Shown here one piece after another: positions 19,058 to 27,442 of a stretch of 64,000 nt of DNA. Origin of the DNA: Acetobacter conturbans (GTDB lineage: Bacteria; Pseudomonadota; Alphaproteobacteria; Acetobacterales; Acetobacteraceae); contig NZ_WOSY01000004.1 of assembly GCF_011516755.1 (NCBI RefSeq), forward strand, positions 235,727 to 299,726. The letters are read 5' to 3'. Each line of letters begins with the position of its first letter. Within the stretch, counting starts at the first letter, position 1. Below the pieces are notes generated by a model. The model did not search any database, was not told where the DNA came from, and saw only the letters and a list, made by a program, of their open reading frames with translations. A program made the position numbers and the translations under genes.

Positions 19058-19292
19058 CGTGCCTCTGCTTGCGCTTCACATCGCCTCGTTTTCCCTCATC
19101 CGCAGCAGGCTTGCGGTGGGAACGGGTCATGAAAGTCTATATCATCAGTAAGGTACTGTCGAAGTGAGACAGATCAAGAGGATGCCGATTTCCGGCCTTT
19201 CCCATTTGCCCCCGCCATCCCTTCAGGCAAGGGGCGACCGGGCAAACGTCCGGCCTGCCCCGTGTGGTCGCGTTCTGCCCAGCAACCATTTG

Positions 19293-20159
19293 TCACGATT
19301 GATTCTTATCTTCCTGCAGGGTTGCCGTCAGATCGTCGATGAACTGCGCGGCCACGCGACCCGACCGGTTGCCACGTGTTACGGCCCATTCATTGGCGCG
19401 GGCACAGAGTTCTTCATCGGATATCGGCAGATTCCGCTCTTTCGCATAGGCGCGCACCATCTCGAAATAAACGTCCTGCGCGCAGACATGAAAACCGAGC
19501 CAGAGACCGAAACGGTCGGAAAGAGAGACTTTTTCTTCCGTCGCTTCAGAAGGATTGATGGCGGTGGCCTGTTCATTCTCGATCATATCGCGCGGCATGA
19601 GGTGGCGCCGGTTGGATGTCGCATAGAACAGAACATTGGTCGGCCGCCCGGCGATGCCACCATCAAGAACGGATTTCAGCGCCTTGTAATCCCGGTCCTC
19701 CTTCTCGAAAGAGAGGTCGTCGCAGAAAATGATGAAACGGCGGGGTGATTCGCGCAGTAACGCCATCAGTTCCGGAAGCGATCCAAGATCCTCGCGTTCT
19801 ATTTCCACCAGAATAAGGTGGGCTCCCGTCGGTTTGTCCCTGTTGACGGCCGCGTGGCAGGCTTTGACCAGAGAAGATTTACCGGTGCCGCGTGAGCCCC
19901 AGAGCATTGCGTTGTTGGCTGTCAGCCCATCGGCGAAATGACGGGTGTTGCTGACAAGAGCCTGTTTCTGTGAGTCGATACCCTGCAGCAGCTCCATCGG
20001 CACATGAGAGACTGAGGGGACGGGCATCAGGCGACCGCGCTCAGGTTGCCATATGAAGGCATCCGCGACCTCAAGCCCTTCCAGTTTCGCAGGGGCGGGG
20101 GAGAGGCGCTCGAGCGCGGAGGCAATGCGATCGAGAAGAGGCAGCAGGTCAGTCGTCAT
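19293..20159 (-). CDS. DUF815 AAA-type ATP-binding protein
   Basis: 288 residues with Walker A WGSRGTGKSS (about 86-95), Walker B FIIFCDDLSFE, sensor YATSNRRHLMPRD and an arginine-rich LSDRFGLWLGFH. These are hallmarks of the DUF815 family of small AAA ATPases. Members sit next to yajC in many alphaproteobacteria, as here (divergent, 113 bp apart). The molecular role is not known; the family is annotated only as ATPase. Confidence 0.9.
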   Translation of the reverse strand: MTTDLLPLLDRIASALERLSPAPAKLEGLEVADAFIWQPERGRLMPVPSVSHVPMELLQGIDSQKQALVSNTRHFADGLTANNAMLWGSRGTGKSSLVKACHAAVNRDKPTGAHLILVEIEREDLGSLPELMALLRESPRRFIIFCDDLSFEKEDRDYKALKSVLDGGIAGRPTNVLFYATSNRRHLMPRDMIENEQATAINPSEATEEKVSLSDRFGLWLGFHVCAQDVYFEMVRAYAKERNLPISDEELCARANEWAVTRGNRSGRVAAQFIDDLTATLQEDKNQS

Positions 20160-20272
20160 GGCGTTCTCCGAAACGGGGCGGAACAGTTGACGTGGCGCGC
20201 CCGGAATCTATGGTCCCGGCCTATCAGCGGGCCATCGCGGCACGCAACCCGTCAGACGAAAAGTTACCGTAG

Positions 20273-20626
20273 ATGAGCGATTTTCTGATTTCCCCGGCCT
20301 ACGCCCAGAGCGCGGCCCCTGCGGGCGGCATGTCCAGCATTGTCCAGTTTCTGCCTTATGTGCTGGTTTTCGTCATCTTTTACTTCCTCATGATTCGTCC
20401 CCAGCAGACGAAACAGAAGAAGCTGAAGGAAAAACTCGCCAGCCTGCGTCGTGGCGACAGGGTCGTGACCGCAGGCGGTATCCTTGGCGTGGTCCGCAAG
20501 GCCAGCCCGGAGATGGATGAAATCGAGGTCGAGATCGCCCCGACCGTGTCCGTCCGTGTTCTGCGGTCCACCCTGTCCACAGTCGTCGCCAGTGACACAA
20601 AGCCTGCAAACGACACTGAAGCCTGA
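20273..20626 (+). CDS. yajC: Preprotein translocase accessory subunit YajC
   Basis: 117 residues: a short N-terminal stretch ending in AYAQSAAP, one membrane helix (YVLVFVIFYFLMIRPQQ, with the family hallmark FLMIRPQQ), then a cytoplasmic domain GDRVVTAGGILGVV. YajC associates with SecDF and AcrB-type pumps. In most alphaproteobacteria secD and secF follow at once; here a hairpin and a minus-strand iron-related operon follow instead. Confidence 0.95.
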   Translation: MSDFLISPAYAQSAAPAGGMSSIVQFLPYVLVFVIFYFLMIRPQQTKQKKLKEKLASLRRGDRVVTAGGILGVVRKASPEMDEIEVEIAPTVSVRVLRSTLSTVVASDTKPANDTEA

Positions 20627-20643
20627 CATTTCGGGCAACTGAT

Positions 20644-20676
20644 GGACCGTTTCGTTCTGGCGGAGCGGTCCGTTTT
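20644..20676 (+). terminator. Probable terminator after yajC
   Basis: GGACCG and CGGTCC pair around a 16-base loop and are followed by GTTTT. It starts 18 bp after the yajC stop, consistent with yajC being monocistronic. Confidence 0.5.
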
Positions 20677-20802
20677 ATGCGCGTTGTCTGATCGTCTTTC
20701 TGTCAGATCGTAATCAACGCACCAGTTTTCAGGCTGCCTCGTCCGTCCGCTTTCGCCTTCAAGCTGAAGCCGGACGCACATCCTGCGCTCCGTTTATTCC
20801 CC

Positions 20803-21102
20803 TCAGCGGAGGCGGCGGACTTTAGTTGTTTCGCGCCAGCTTTCCATCAGCGCCACGACGATTCCGGCTGCTGAACCGCTACCGAGCCAAACCACCACAC
20901 CTTCCGCATGGGCCAGCCGCCAGGACAGGATCAGGCCCGTGATCGGACACACAAGCCTCGTAGCTTGCAGGATACGCCGCATCGCGGGTGATGGCGTCCA
21001 GTCGCGGCGTCTTTGCCAGCTTGTCTGGAGGCGTGCGTGGCAGACGAATGCCAGAACCCAGAGTTCGGAAGATCCCATGAGAGACAGGTCCAGAGCATTC
21101 AT
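20803..21102 (-). CDS. Small membrane protein of the PepSY operon (DUF3325-like)
   Basis: 99 residues with about three hydrophobic segments (SSELWVLAFVCHARLQTSW, the middle RLVCPITGLILSW, and VVVWLGSGSAAGIVVALM). ATG 21102 overlaps the upstream PepSY stop codon (ATGA), which indicates translational coupling. Proteins of this size and order (DUF3649, PepSY, DUF3325) accompany TonB-dependent siderophore receptors in other bacteria, so an iron-related role is inferred. Family assignment is from pattern and order and is less sure than for its neighbour. Confidence 0.7.
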   Translation of the reverse strand: MNALDLSLMGSSELWVLAFVCHARLQTSWQRRRDWTPSPAMRRILQATRLVCPITGLILSWRLAHAEGVVVWLGSGSAAGIVVALMESWRETTKVRRLR

Positions 21103-22622
21103 GATGCCACTCCTGCGGAAAATGTCGTGGGCGACGCAGGTGGACTGGTCATTTTGCGCACGAGGACCCGGCGCAGATGGAAAGCCATAAGTCCCAGAAG
21201 GCACGCCGTTGCGTCCACAGCGAGATATACGGTCTGATCCTGACCGTTCATCCACTGCCAGCGTGTTGCAATATCGAGAAGCGGGAGCAGGATCAGCAGC
21301 GCGGCCAGTAGGGTCGCCTGTTCCATCCATCCACGGAGGATATGCTTTTCGCCGCCACGCCCCATTCCATGGATAGCCATGATGGCCCAGACGACAAACA
21401 GGGCGGACGTTTCGATTTCAAGGCGGGACGACAATGAGGCAGGGAGAAGCCTGTTCATCCACAGAACACTGGCGCAGGCCACAGGCATCCCGAGAACCGT
21501 TCCAACGGTCAGGCCCTCGGCAAGATTCATGGCGAGCGACGGGCGCGCGGCTGCCGTCCTGCGTCGTTTGAGAAGAAACATGACCAGTCCAGTGGCGAAC
21601 ATCACATATCCGGCCATGCCCGATACGAAATAGAGCCAGCGGACGGTTGCCGGGGCCCATCGCGCCATATGTAAGCCACTGAGGAACTGGGATGTACGCG
21701 AGACGGGACTGCTTTTGCGGACAAGCTTCATTCGCTCGCCTGTGACCCGGTCGTAGTCGATGTGATCGCGCGTTATGCGGATTTCACTGCTGTCTGCGCG
21801 ATAGACGCTGACCGCTTTCCCGGAAAACTGCATGAAACCAAGGCTATTCTCACCAAATTCACTGACAGCATCCGCCACTATCGGAGCAAGCGGGGGCAGC
21901 GGTGCCGGCTTGAATTTCGGTGGTCCCCGGTCGGGTCGTTCGGTGGCGGTGGCAGGGAAGAAGCGATTGGCGTGGATAAGAACGCCGGTATAGGGAGCCA
22001 TGAACAGAAACGGCAGGAACAGCACGGCCGCGAGCACATGGGCGTCGACCCACGGGCGCGGGCTCGTCGCGCGAGGACGGAACACGACAAGGTTCGGCAG
22101 CAGCGATTTCAGATGGATGATCACACCCGACCCGAGAGTGACCATCAGGCCGATGCCAACGACCTGCACAAGGATAACGCCGAACAGACGCCCCATGTGC
22201 AGGGTGTAGTGGAAATTGAAGAAAAGCAGACCGCCAGCCGTGTCCCGCAGTGGGATGACCGCGCCGGTTTCGGGGTCATATGCGGTCGACTGGACGACAT
22301 CATGGTCCATATGGGTGACACGCAGGACTGGATCCCGGGACGATGGCAGCGACATGAATACGCGGTGATGCAGGTCTTCCTGCGTCGCGATTTCCCGTGA
22401 AGCCGCTTCCAGTGCGGCCGGTCCGGGTGTCAGTGTCGCGATGTGCGGCATTTCCGGCTGCATCCAGCGTGTCAGTTCCGTGTCGAACACTGCCAGCGCA
22501 CCGGTGGCGAAAATCCCGACCAGAATCAAACCGGCCACAAAGCCGATCCATGCGTGCAGCCAGCCCATCCGGCTCCGCAGGGAGGGAGCCGGGAGGCTTC
22601 CGCAAGGAGGGGTGGTTTTCAT
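21099..22622 (-). CDS. PepSY-associated transmembrane protein
   Basis: 507 residues with an N-terminal membrane anchor (LHAWIGFVAGLILVGIFATG), a periplasmic PepSY region with DPETGAVIPL, the family marker FFNFHYTLHMGRLFG, and further helices (GIGLMVTLGSGVIIHL, VLFLPFLFMAPYTGV, WLYFVSGMAGYVMFATG). The closing helices are basic. PepSY-TM proteins are linked to ferric-siderophore reduction or heme handling at the inner membrane. It is the middle gene of an operon joined at both ends by ATGA overlaps. The regulator is likely iron, given the dyad at 22912-22936. Confidence 0.88.
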   Translation of the reverse strand: MKTTPPCGSLPAPSLRSRMGWLHAWIGFVAGLILVGIFATGALAVFDTELTRWMQPEMPHIATLTPGPAALEAASREIATQEDLHHRVFMSLPSSRDPVLRVTHMDHDVVQSTAYDPETGAVIPLRDTAGGLLFFNFHYTLHMGRLFGVILVQVVGIGLMVTLGSGVIIHLKSLLPNLVVFRPRATSPRPWVDAHVLAAVLFLPFLFMAPYTGVLIHANRFFPATATERPDRGPPKFKPAPLPPLAPIVADAVSEFGENSLGFMQFSGKAVSVYRADSSEIRITRDHIDYDRVTGERMKLVRKSSPVSRTSQFLSGLHMARWAPATVRWLYFVSGMAGYVMFATGLVMFLLKRRRTAAARPSLAMNLAEGLTVGTVLGMPVACASVLWMNRLLPASLSSRLEIETSALFVVWAIMAIHGMGRGGEKHILRGWMEQATLLAALLILLPLLDIATRWQWMNGQDQTVYLAVDATACLLGLMAFHLRRVLVRKMTSPPASPTTFSAGVAS

Positions 22623-22897
22623 GGTGCGCCGAGTGCCGCGAAGGGGAGGGTGACGAGCAGCACGGCCACGATCACCGCCGCGCCCGCGAGCAGGCCGCGG
22701 ATGAGGGTTCTGGCCGCGAAGAGTGTCAGAATGACGATCGGCATGGCGCCGATGGCCTCAGCCTGAGCTACGAAAAACGCATCCGGAGGTGATCCGTGAA
22801 AGAGTCGCGGGAGAAGCGTCGTGATGGCAAGCCCTACGGGATAGGCGAGCGCCAGCGCGATCAGAAGGCGCGGAATGAAGCGGGGCTGTGCGGACAT
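22619..22897 (-). CDS. Small membrane protein, first gene of the PepSY operon (DUF3649-like)
   Basis: 92 residues and about three membrane helices (LLIALALAYPVGLAITTLL, MPIVILTLFAARTLI, GLLAGAAVIVAVLLVTLPF). ATG 22897 is preceded by AGAGATGG at a suitable distance. It overlaps the PepSY gene by ATGA (22619-22622). The family call is based on size, topology and operon position. Likely part of an iron-uptake accessory set. Confidence 0.7.
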   Translation of the reverse strand: MSAQPRFIPRLLIALALAYPVGLAITTLLPRLFHGSPPDAFFVAQAEAIGAMPIVILTLFAARTLIRGLLAGAAVIVAVLLVTLPFAALGAP

Positions 22898-22911
22898 TAG
22901 GCGCCATCTCT

Positions 22912-22936
22912 GCAAATGCGAGTAATTATCATTTGC
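22912..22936 (-). promoter_or_regulatory. Fur-like inverted repeat in front of the PepSY operon
   Basis: The 25-bp dyad has perfect seven-base arms GCAAATG and CATTTGC. On the minus strand it includes AATGATAAT, the core half of the classic Fur box. It lies 15-39 bp upstream of the first start codon of the operon, where a repressor could act. Inference from sequence resemblance only. Confidence 0.5.
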
Positions 22937-23097
22937 TTACGTTTACCACGTGCCTCTGTAAAGAGGGGAGCACATGAAGAGCGATTCGGAGAGAAGCGTT
23001 CCCATGAGGAAAGCTGTCAGCGGCCTTGCGAGTTTCCGTCTTCCTCTCTTCCCGGGATTGGCCGATGTAGGACAAACCTTTGTCTCTGGAGAGGTTC

Positions 23098-23907
23098 ATG
23101 AATACTCGCATTCTGCTCGCGTCCGCTTTCGTCGCCGCGACCACTCTGGCTCATCCCGTTCTGGCTGCTCCGGTAACGGCGCGGCAGGTCGATAAGGATT
23201 ATAGTCAGCTTTCCCGCGACGGTCTTCGGGCTTTCGCAGATGTGGATGTCGCCCGCAAGGCGATCCTGGCCAAGGACAAGGCCACCGCGACGGATGCTCT
23301 GGCCGATGCGAACCACACCCTTGAGCGTGCTGGAAGCGATAATCGCCAGTTCCTGAAGGCCGAAATCGACCTGCATCCCGCGCAGGCCGTGCCTGAAGGC
23401 CATTCCGGCAGACTGCCTTCTTCCACGGCGCAGGATGCGCCTGTTCTGTGGCTGCCGATCCTTGGTGAATATATGATTGCACCGCAGTCCGATAAGACGC
23501 CGGGGCAGAAACAGGCCGTCACCGAGGCGAACGACCTGCTGAAGAAGGGCAAGACGAGGGACGCCGCTGTCGTTCTGCAGAAAGCCGGTGTGGATGTTCA
23601 GTTCGTGCTGGCCCTTGCTCCGCAGCAGATGTTCACGGCGGATGTCTATCGCGCTTCTGTTTTGTTCGAAGGCGGCAAGACTGATGAAGCCGTGGCGGCC
23701 CTGACGGATGGTCTGGAGTCGCTCCGCTTCGTCAGTCAGGATAATGTGCTTGCATCGTCCAAGGTAAGCCGTCAGGCGTCTTCAACGACTGCCGCACCGA
23801 CGACTGCCGCACCGACGACTGCCGCACCGACGACTGCCGCACCGACGACTGCCGCACCGACGACTGCCGCACCGACGACTGCCGCACCGACGACTGCTGG
23901 CCAGTAA
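23098..23907 (+). CDS. YfdX family protein with TTAAP-repeat tail
   Basis: 269 residues. A signal peptide (MNTRILLASAFVAATTLAHPVLA) is followed by a YfdX-type helical domain at about residues 28-225 (VDKDYSQLSRDGLRAFADV, LWLPILGEYMIAPQS, DVQFVLALAPQQMFTADVYRA). YfdX proteins are periplasmic and linked in enterobacteria to acid or oxalate stress and antibiotic tolerance. The end is seven exact TTAAP repeats plus TTAGQ, a Thr/Ala/Pro-rich disordered or wall-spanning tail. ATG 23098 has GGAGAGG just upstream. Monocistronic and convergent with a GNAT gene. Confidence 0.85.
   Translation: MNTRILLASAFVAATTLAHPVLAAPVTARQVDKDYSQLSRDGLRAFADVDVARKAILAKDKATATDALADANHTLERAGSDNRQFLKAEIDLHPAQAVPEGHSGRLPSSTAQDAPVLWLPILGEYMIAPQSDKTPGQKQAVTEANDLLKKGKTRDAAVVLQKAGVDVQFVLALAPQQMFTADVYRASVLFEGGKTDEAVAALTDGLESLRFVSQDNVLASSKVSRQASSTTAAPTTAAPTTAAPTTAAPTTAAPTTAAPTTAAPTTAGQ
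23785..23897 (+). repeat. 15-bp tandem repeat array inside the YfdX gene
   Basis: Seven identical copies of ACGACTGCCGCACCG followed by a partial eighth (ACGACTGC, then diverging). Each copy encodes Thr-Thr-Ala-Ala-Pro in frame. The perfect identity at the DNA level, not just in protein, points to recent slippage expansion. Confidence 0.95.
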
Positions 23908-23918
23908 AGCGCAGAGCG

Positions 23919-23948
23919 GACGGGAGCGGGCAGCGGCTCGTTCCCGTC
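23919..23948. terminator. Hairpin between convergent yfdX-like and GNAT genes
   Basis: GACGGGA and TCCCGTC form the outer stem, with an inner GAGC/GCTC pairing, located between two converging stop codons. It could terminate either strand; T runs are poor. Confidence 0.4.
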
Positions 23949-24447
23949 ACAGAAAGCGGTGCATCACCAGCGCGTCCACCAGACCAAGTGTCGGGTGGGC
24001 GAAGGCCTGCGGGATGCGGCCCACGGTCGCGAACCCCAGACGACTCCAAAGCCTCACTGCCCGTTCGTTGGTCGCAACGACGAAGTTGAACTGCATGGCG
24101 CGGAAGCCGTGCTGCTGCGCTCTGATGACGGCATCTTCGCACATCCGCCCGGCGATCCCTTTTCCTCGGGCGGCACTGTGGGTCATGAAGGCTGCATTGC
24201 AGACATGGGCGCCTCCGCCAAGCTGATTGGCCCGGAGATAATAGGAACCCAGAATCGTTCCATCGTCCTGTTCCAGAACGAAAGTTTCCCTGTCCGCACC
24301 CAGCCAGTAGGCGAGGGCCGCTTCCTGTGTCATGCGGGGATCAAGCGCATAGGTCTCGCCTGCCCGGATTGTCGGCTCAAGAATGTGCCAGAGAGCAGTT
24401 TCATCACCTGCCCGCACAGGGCGGATGCTCAGGATGTCCGTGCCCAC
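23947..24447 (-). CDS. GNAT family N-acetyltransferase
   Basis: 166 residues with a complete GNAT fold: LSIRPVRAGDETALWHILEP, the acetyl-CoA loop MTHSAARGKGIAGRMCEDAV, and the C-terminal NERAVRLWSRLGFATVGRIP. GTG 24447 is chosen because it begins 6 bp after the murJ stop and has AAGG upstream; the open frame continues up into murJ without other evidence of use. The substrate is unknown, possibly an antibiotic or amino acid such as phosphinothricin, as in similar YncA-type proteins. Probably cotranscribed with murJ. Confidence 0.85.
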   Translation of the reverse strand: MGTDILSIRPVRAGDETALWHILEPTIRAGETYALDPRMTQEAALAYWLGADRETFVLEQDDGTILGSYYLRANQLGGGAHVCNAAFMTHSAARGKGIAGRMCEDAVIRAQQHGFRAMQFNFVVATNERAVRLWSRLGFATVGRIPQAFAHPTLGLVDALVMHRFL

Positions 24448-24452
24448 TGGGA

Positions 24453-26015
24453 TCAGGCCTTTTTCCGTCGCCGGTTCAGCCGCTGGCGCATACTGGCGAG
24501 GGCGCTGGCCAGATCCAGCACGCCGAACACCTGTAGCCCCAGCAGATAAAGCAGTCCCCCCAGAGGCACTTCGATCGTCAGCAGGACACCCAGCCATAGG
24601 GTGACGTGCTGCGTCGGCATCGGAAGGAAGCTGTTGAGACCACACAGGGCCAGCGCCATGACGACGGAGGCAGCGGCCATCAGTCCGAGCCGACCGAAAG
24701 TCGAGGCTTCCGGACGCAGGGCATCCCGACGGATGAGCAGGGAGGACAGGATGCAGACATTCAGGATGGCTGCGAGGCTGCTGGCGAGGGGCGGTCCCAC
24801 ATGCACCAGTGGCTTCATGAGTAGGAGGTTGAGAATCAGGTTCACGGTCAGGGTAAAGAACCCGATCTTGACGGGCGTGGAGGTGTCGCCGCGTGCGAAG
24901 AAAGCGGGGGACAGCACCTTGATCAGCACGAAAGCAGGCAGCCCCAGCGCGTAAGCTCGCAGCGACTGGGCGGAAAGGGCGGCCTCGTGAAGCGTGAAGG
25001 AGCCGTGAGCGAACAGGAACTGCATGATCGGCGTGGCGAGGACGAGCAGTCCGGCCATGGCGGGCAGTGTGAGCATCAGCACATAATCCAGAGCCTTGTT
25101 CTGGGTGGCATGGGCTGCTTCCTGATCATCGGCGGCCAGATGTCGCGTCAGGACCGGCAGAAGCGTCGTGCCTGCTGCGGCTCCAAGAACGCCGAGCGGA
25201 AGCTGGTTCAGGCGATCCGCGAAATACATCAGCGAGACGCTGCCCGCCGGGAGCAGGGTCGCGATGATCGTGTCGATGGTGAGGTTGATCTGCGTGACGC
25301 CGCTTCCAATCAGACCCGGCAGCATTCTGCGGCCAAGCAGGCGGATCTGGGGGGTAATGCGTGGTGGCAGCGGCGTGAGGTCGAACCCGGCGCGTCGGGC
25401 GGCCAGCATCAGCAGTCCGAGTTGCACGAAACCGGAGAGAGTCACGCCCCACGCTGCGGCATGAGCGACGCTCGGCATGAAGGGGGTGGCGAACAGAACT
25501 GCGGCGATGCCCACGATATTGAAGGAAAGATAGGCAGCCGCCGCCATGCTGAAGCGGTGCAGTCCGTTCAGGACGCCTGACACCAACGCGGCCGCGCAGA
25601 TCAGCACGAGATAGGGAAAGGTGATGCGACTGAGCGTGACAGCCAGATCATAGCGGTCGCTGTTCTCGGAGAAACCGGGCGCGATGACCCGCAGGATGCC
25701 CGGCATGAAGATCTCGCCCAGCACGCAGAGAATGACCAGCCAACTCAGAAGTACGCCGAACACCTGTCGTGCCATCGTACGGGCGCGCTCTTCCCCGTCG
25801 GTCGTCAGCGCCGAAGAAAACAGAGGCACGAAGGCGGCATTGAACGCACCTTCGCCGAACAGGCGACGGAACATGTTGGGGAGGCGGAAAGCCACCTGAT
25901 AGGCGTCCTGCATCGCTCCTGCTCCCATGAAGGCGGCAAGAAGCTGGTCACGGACAAGACCGAGAATACGGCTGAGCATCGTCCAGCCGCCAACAGTGAG
26001 AAAACCCTTGAGCAT
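24453..26015 (-). CDS. murJ: Lipid II flippase MurJ (MviN)
   Basis: MurJ moves lipid II to the periplasmic side for peptidoglycan synthesis. The 520-residue protein has the family start MLKGFLTVGGWTMLSRILG, FMGAGAMQDAYQVAFRLPN and RRLFGEGAFNAAFVPLF, and about 14 hydrophobic helices with the conserved charged residues in the first segments. It ends with a basic tail RQRLNRRRKKA. The divergent region upstream (26016-26228) contains a GCCCTCG hairpin element. Confidence 0.95.
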   Translation of the reverse strand: MLKGFLTVGGWTMLSRILGLVRDQLLAAFMGAGAMQDAYQVAFRLPNMFRRLFGEGAFNAAFVPLFSSALTTDGEERARTMARQVFGVLLSWLVILCVLGEIFMPGILRVIAPGFSENSDRYDLAVTLSRITFPYLVLICAAALVSGVLNGLHRFSMAAAAYLSFNIVGIAAVLFATPFMPSVAHAAAWGVTLSGFVQLGLLMLAARRAGFDLTPLPPRITPQIRLLGRRMLPGLIGSGVTQINLTIDTIIATLLPAGSVSLMYFADRLNQLPLGVLGAAAGTTLLPVLTRHLAADDQEAAHATQNKALDYVLMLTLPAMAGLLVLATPIMQFLFAHGSFTLHEAALSAQSLRAYALGLPAFVLIKVLSPAFFARGDTSTPVKIGFFTLTVNLILNLLLMKPLVHVGPPLASSLAAILNVCILSSLLIRRDALRPEASTFGRLGLMAAASVVMALALCGLNSFLPMPTQHVTLWLGVLLTIEVPLGGLLYLLGLQVFGVLDLASALASMRQRLNRRRKKA

Positions 26016-26083
26016 AAGCGCTTATAGGGGTGTCAGAGGGGGAGCGGGAAGAGAGGTTCGTGCGCTATCGCATGAAATAAAGA

Positions 26084-26104
26084 GCCCTCGTCGCCGAGGG
26101 ACCG
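26084..26104 (+). repeat. Hairpin element copy A (GCCCTCGTCG..GAGGGACCG)
   Basis: The stem CCCTCG/CGAGGG around TCGC is preceded by G and followed by ACCG. A near copy with the same flanking bases is at 50627-50646. It lies between the divergent murJ start and the small gene at 26229. Possibly part of a small RNA or a leader; not identified. Confidence 0.5.
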
Positions 26105-26228
26105 CACGTCCTCCCGCGTTCGCATGAGAGGAAACGAAAAACGAAGGTTTTTCGATGACGAAATCGCTGATAGATTTCGGTTCTTTCAGTGATTGCGCGA
26201 CATCAAGAGAGCGCTCGGAAGCGATATC

Positions 26229-26432
26229 ATGCGGCAGATCAAACGTTCTCCCATCAGCACCATAGCCGTCGTCAGAATCCTGGCGGTCACGGTCGGCGTG
26301 CTCATGCTTCTCTCCGCGCTTCGTTTTGCGACAGCACTTCCCGATGTCATGCCGGGAAATGCCGCTGGCATGCTCGCTCTCGTGACCCTTGGCACTCTTC
26401 TTATTGTGGGCGCGATCTGGCTCGGGATCTGA
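26229..26432 (+). CDS. Small two-helix membrane protein
   Basis: 67 residues. A basic N-terminus (MRQIKRSPIS) is followed by two membrane segments (VVRILAVTVGVLMLLSAL and MLALVTLGTLLIVGAIWLGI) joined by a short loop with LPDVMPGNAAG. GGAAG seven bases before ATG 26229 supports this start over upstream TTG 26193. No family recognised. It is convergent with the next secreted protein gene. Confidence 0.55.
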   Translation: MRQIKRSPISTIAVVRILAVTVGVLMLLSALRFATALPDVMPGNAAGMLALVTLGTLLIVGAIWLGI

Positions 26433-26451
26433 GGATCGCCGCACAGTATTT

Positions 26452-26970
26452 TCAGTGAGTTTTGTTTGACGGGCTGCCCACCACAGCGAATTTTCTGGCC
26501 GTTACGCATGTTTTGAATACATCCACCGGTCGTGGGCTTCCGGCCAGCGAAACGGCCTCATCCGGCGACCCTGCCGTTTCCAGCGTAGCGGATGGCGTCC
26601 GGGTGAAAGCGTCCAGAACGGCGCTCATGGCCGTCGGAGTAAGGGGGGCTGACAGGGTTGTCCCGTCCAGAGCGGTCATTTTCAAAGTGCGGGAGAACGA
26701 GCCAGCGGAAAGCGTCGTGGAAACGGACTGTCCTTTTGAAAAGGCCGCGTCCTGCGGGCTGGTGCGGATTTCCATGCCGTGCATATCCGCACGGAACTGA
26801 ATTTTCAGTCCGCTGGCGTTGAGAATGCAGGCATCCGTGTGAGCCCCGCCGTCCGATGAATGATGCAGCGCGACCCACCGACCGTCCATCATGTCCGGAA
26901 TGGTCACGGCTTCCTGCGCCTGTGCCATGGGGCAAAGAAAGAAGCTCAGGGCCAGACACAGTTTCCGCAT
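26452..26970 (-). CDS. Secreted protein of unknown function
   Basis: 172 residues with a signal peptide (MRKLCLALSFFLCPMAQA) and two cysteines in the mature part (TDACILN and FKTCVTARK) that could form a disulfide. The rest is a Ser/Thr-rich beta-type sequence without repeats. It should be periplasmic or surface-exposed. No family recognised; the gene is alone on its strand. Confidence 0.65.
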   Translation of the reverse strand: MRKLCLALSFFLCPMAQAQEAVTIPDMMDGRWVALHHSSDGGAHTDACILNASGLKIQFRADMHGMEIRTSPQDAAFSKGQSVSTTLSAGSFSRTLKMTALDGTTLSAPLTPTAMSAVLDAFTRTPSATLETAGSPDEAVSLAGSPRPVDVFKTCVTARKFAVVGSPSNKTH

Positions 26971-27210
26971 GATTTTCTCCGTAAAAATATCCGGAGAAAC
27001 CTAACCTTTTTCAGGATGTCCCGACAGGCGCAGGGGAGAGAGGGCAGCTCACGGGTTTCTGGAATGGCCATGGTGCACGTAGTCGCCGGGGCGAGAAAGT
27101 TGGCAATCCAGCCGAAGACGCAACATCAAACCCTGCCGTTATCCAGCAAGGTTTTCGTTGGTGGTCAACCTTGTTACTTCCGAAATCGGCTACGATTGCC
27201 CCTCAGGGAA
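26971..27210. other. Non-coding stretch with no supported gene
   Basis: No supported gene was found in these 240 bp. One inverted repeat, CAAGGTT/AACCTTG at 27147-27173, lies 38 bp past the end of the small minus-strand frame at 27211-27318 and may end its transcript. Confidence 0.4.
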
Positions 27211-27318
27211 TCAGCGGTGCTGCGTGGAAGATTCCTGCGCATGTTCCGCTTCCACTTTCGAGGCAACCAGAACCGCGATGAGGCCGTTTGAGACGAAGCG
27301 TGCAATGCGCGTGACCAT
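27211..27318 (-). CDS. Possible 35-residue small protein
   Basis: On the minus strand ATG 27318 is preceded by AGGAG at seven to eight bases, an excellent ribosome-binding site in an otherwise empty gap. The frame encodes MVTRIARFVSNGLIAVLVAS and then KVEAEHAQESSTQHR before a TGA. A short amphipathic or membrane helix is followed by a polar tail. The upstream leader holds an imperfect inverted repeat (27338-27374). This is too short to judge by coding bias alone; the call rests on the ribosome-binding site and the helix. Confidence 0.4.
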   Translation of the reverse strand: MVTRIARFVSNGLIAVLVASKVEAEHAQESSTQHR

Positions 27319-27337
27319 GGCAAGGCTCCTGACTTTG

Positions 27338-27374
27338 AATGTGGAGGTGGCCGTTGAGGCTCACCTTACATTCT
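27338..27374 (-). promoter_or_regulatory. Structured leader upstream of the 35-residue frame
   Basis: GAATGT-GG-AGGTG pairs with CACCT-TA-CATTC, giving about eleven base pairs with a small internal mismatch and a ten-base loop, 20 bp before the small start codon. It may be a transcription signal, an RNA switch or chance. Confidence 0.3.
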
Positions 27375-27442
27375 CAACGCGCCCAGGTAAATGAAGTTCA
27401 CATGCCAGACATGAAAAATACACATATCAAGGCCGGTTTGCG

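Noticed and set aside
23785..23897. Repeat array considered as a CRISPR
   Set aside because: The repeats are 15 bp, head to tail without spacers, and stay in frame as TTAAP.
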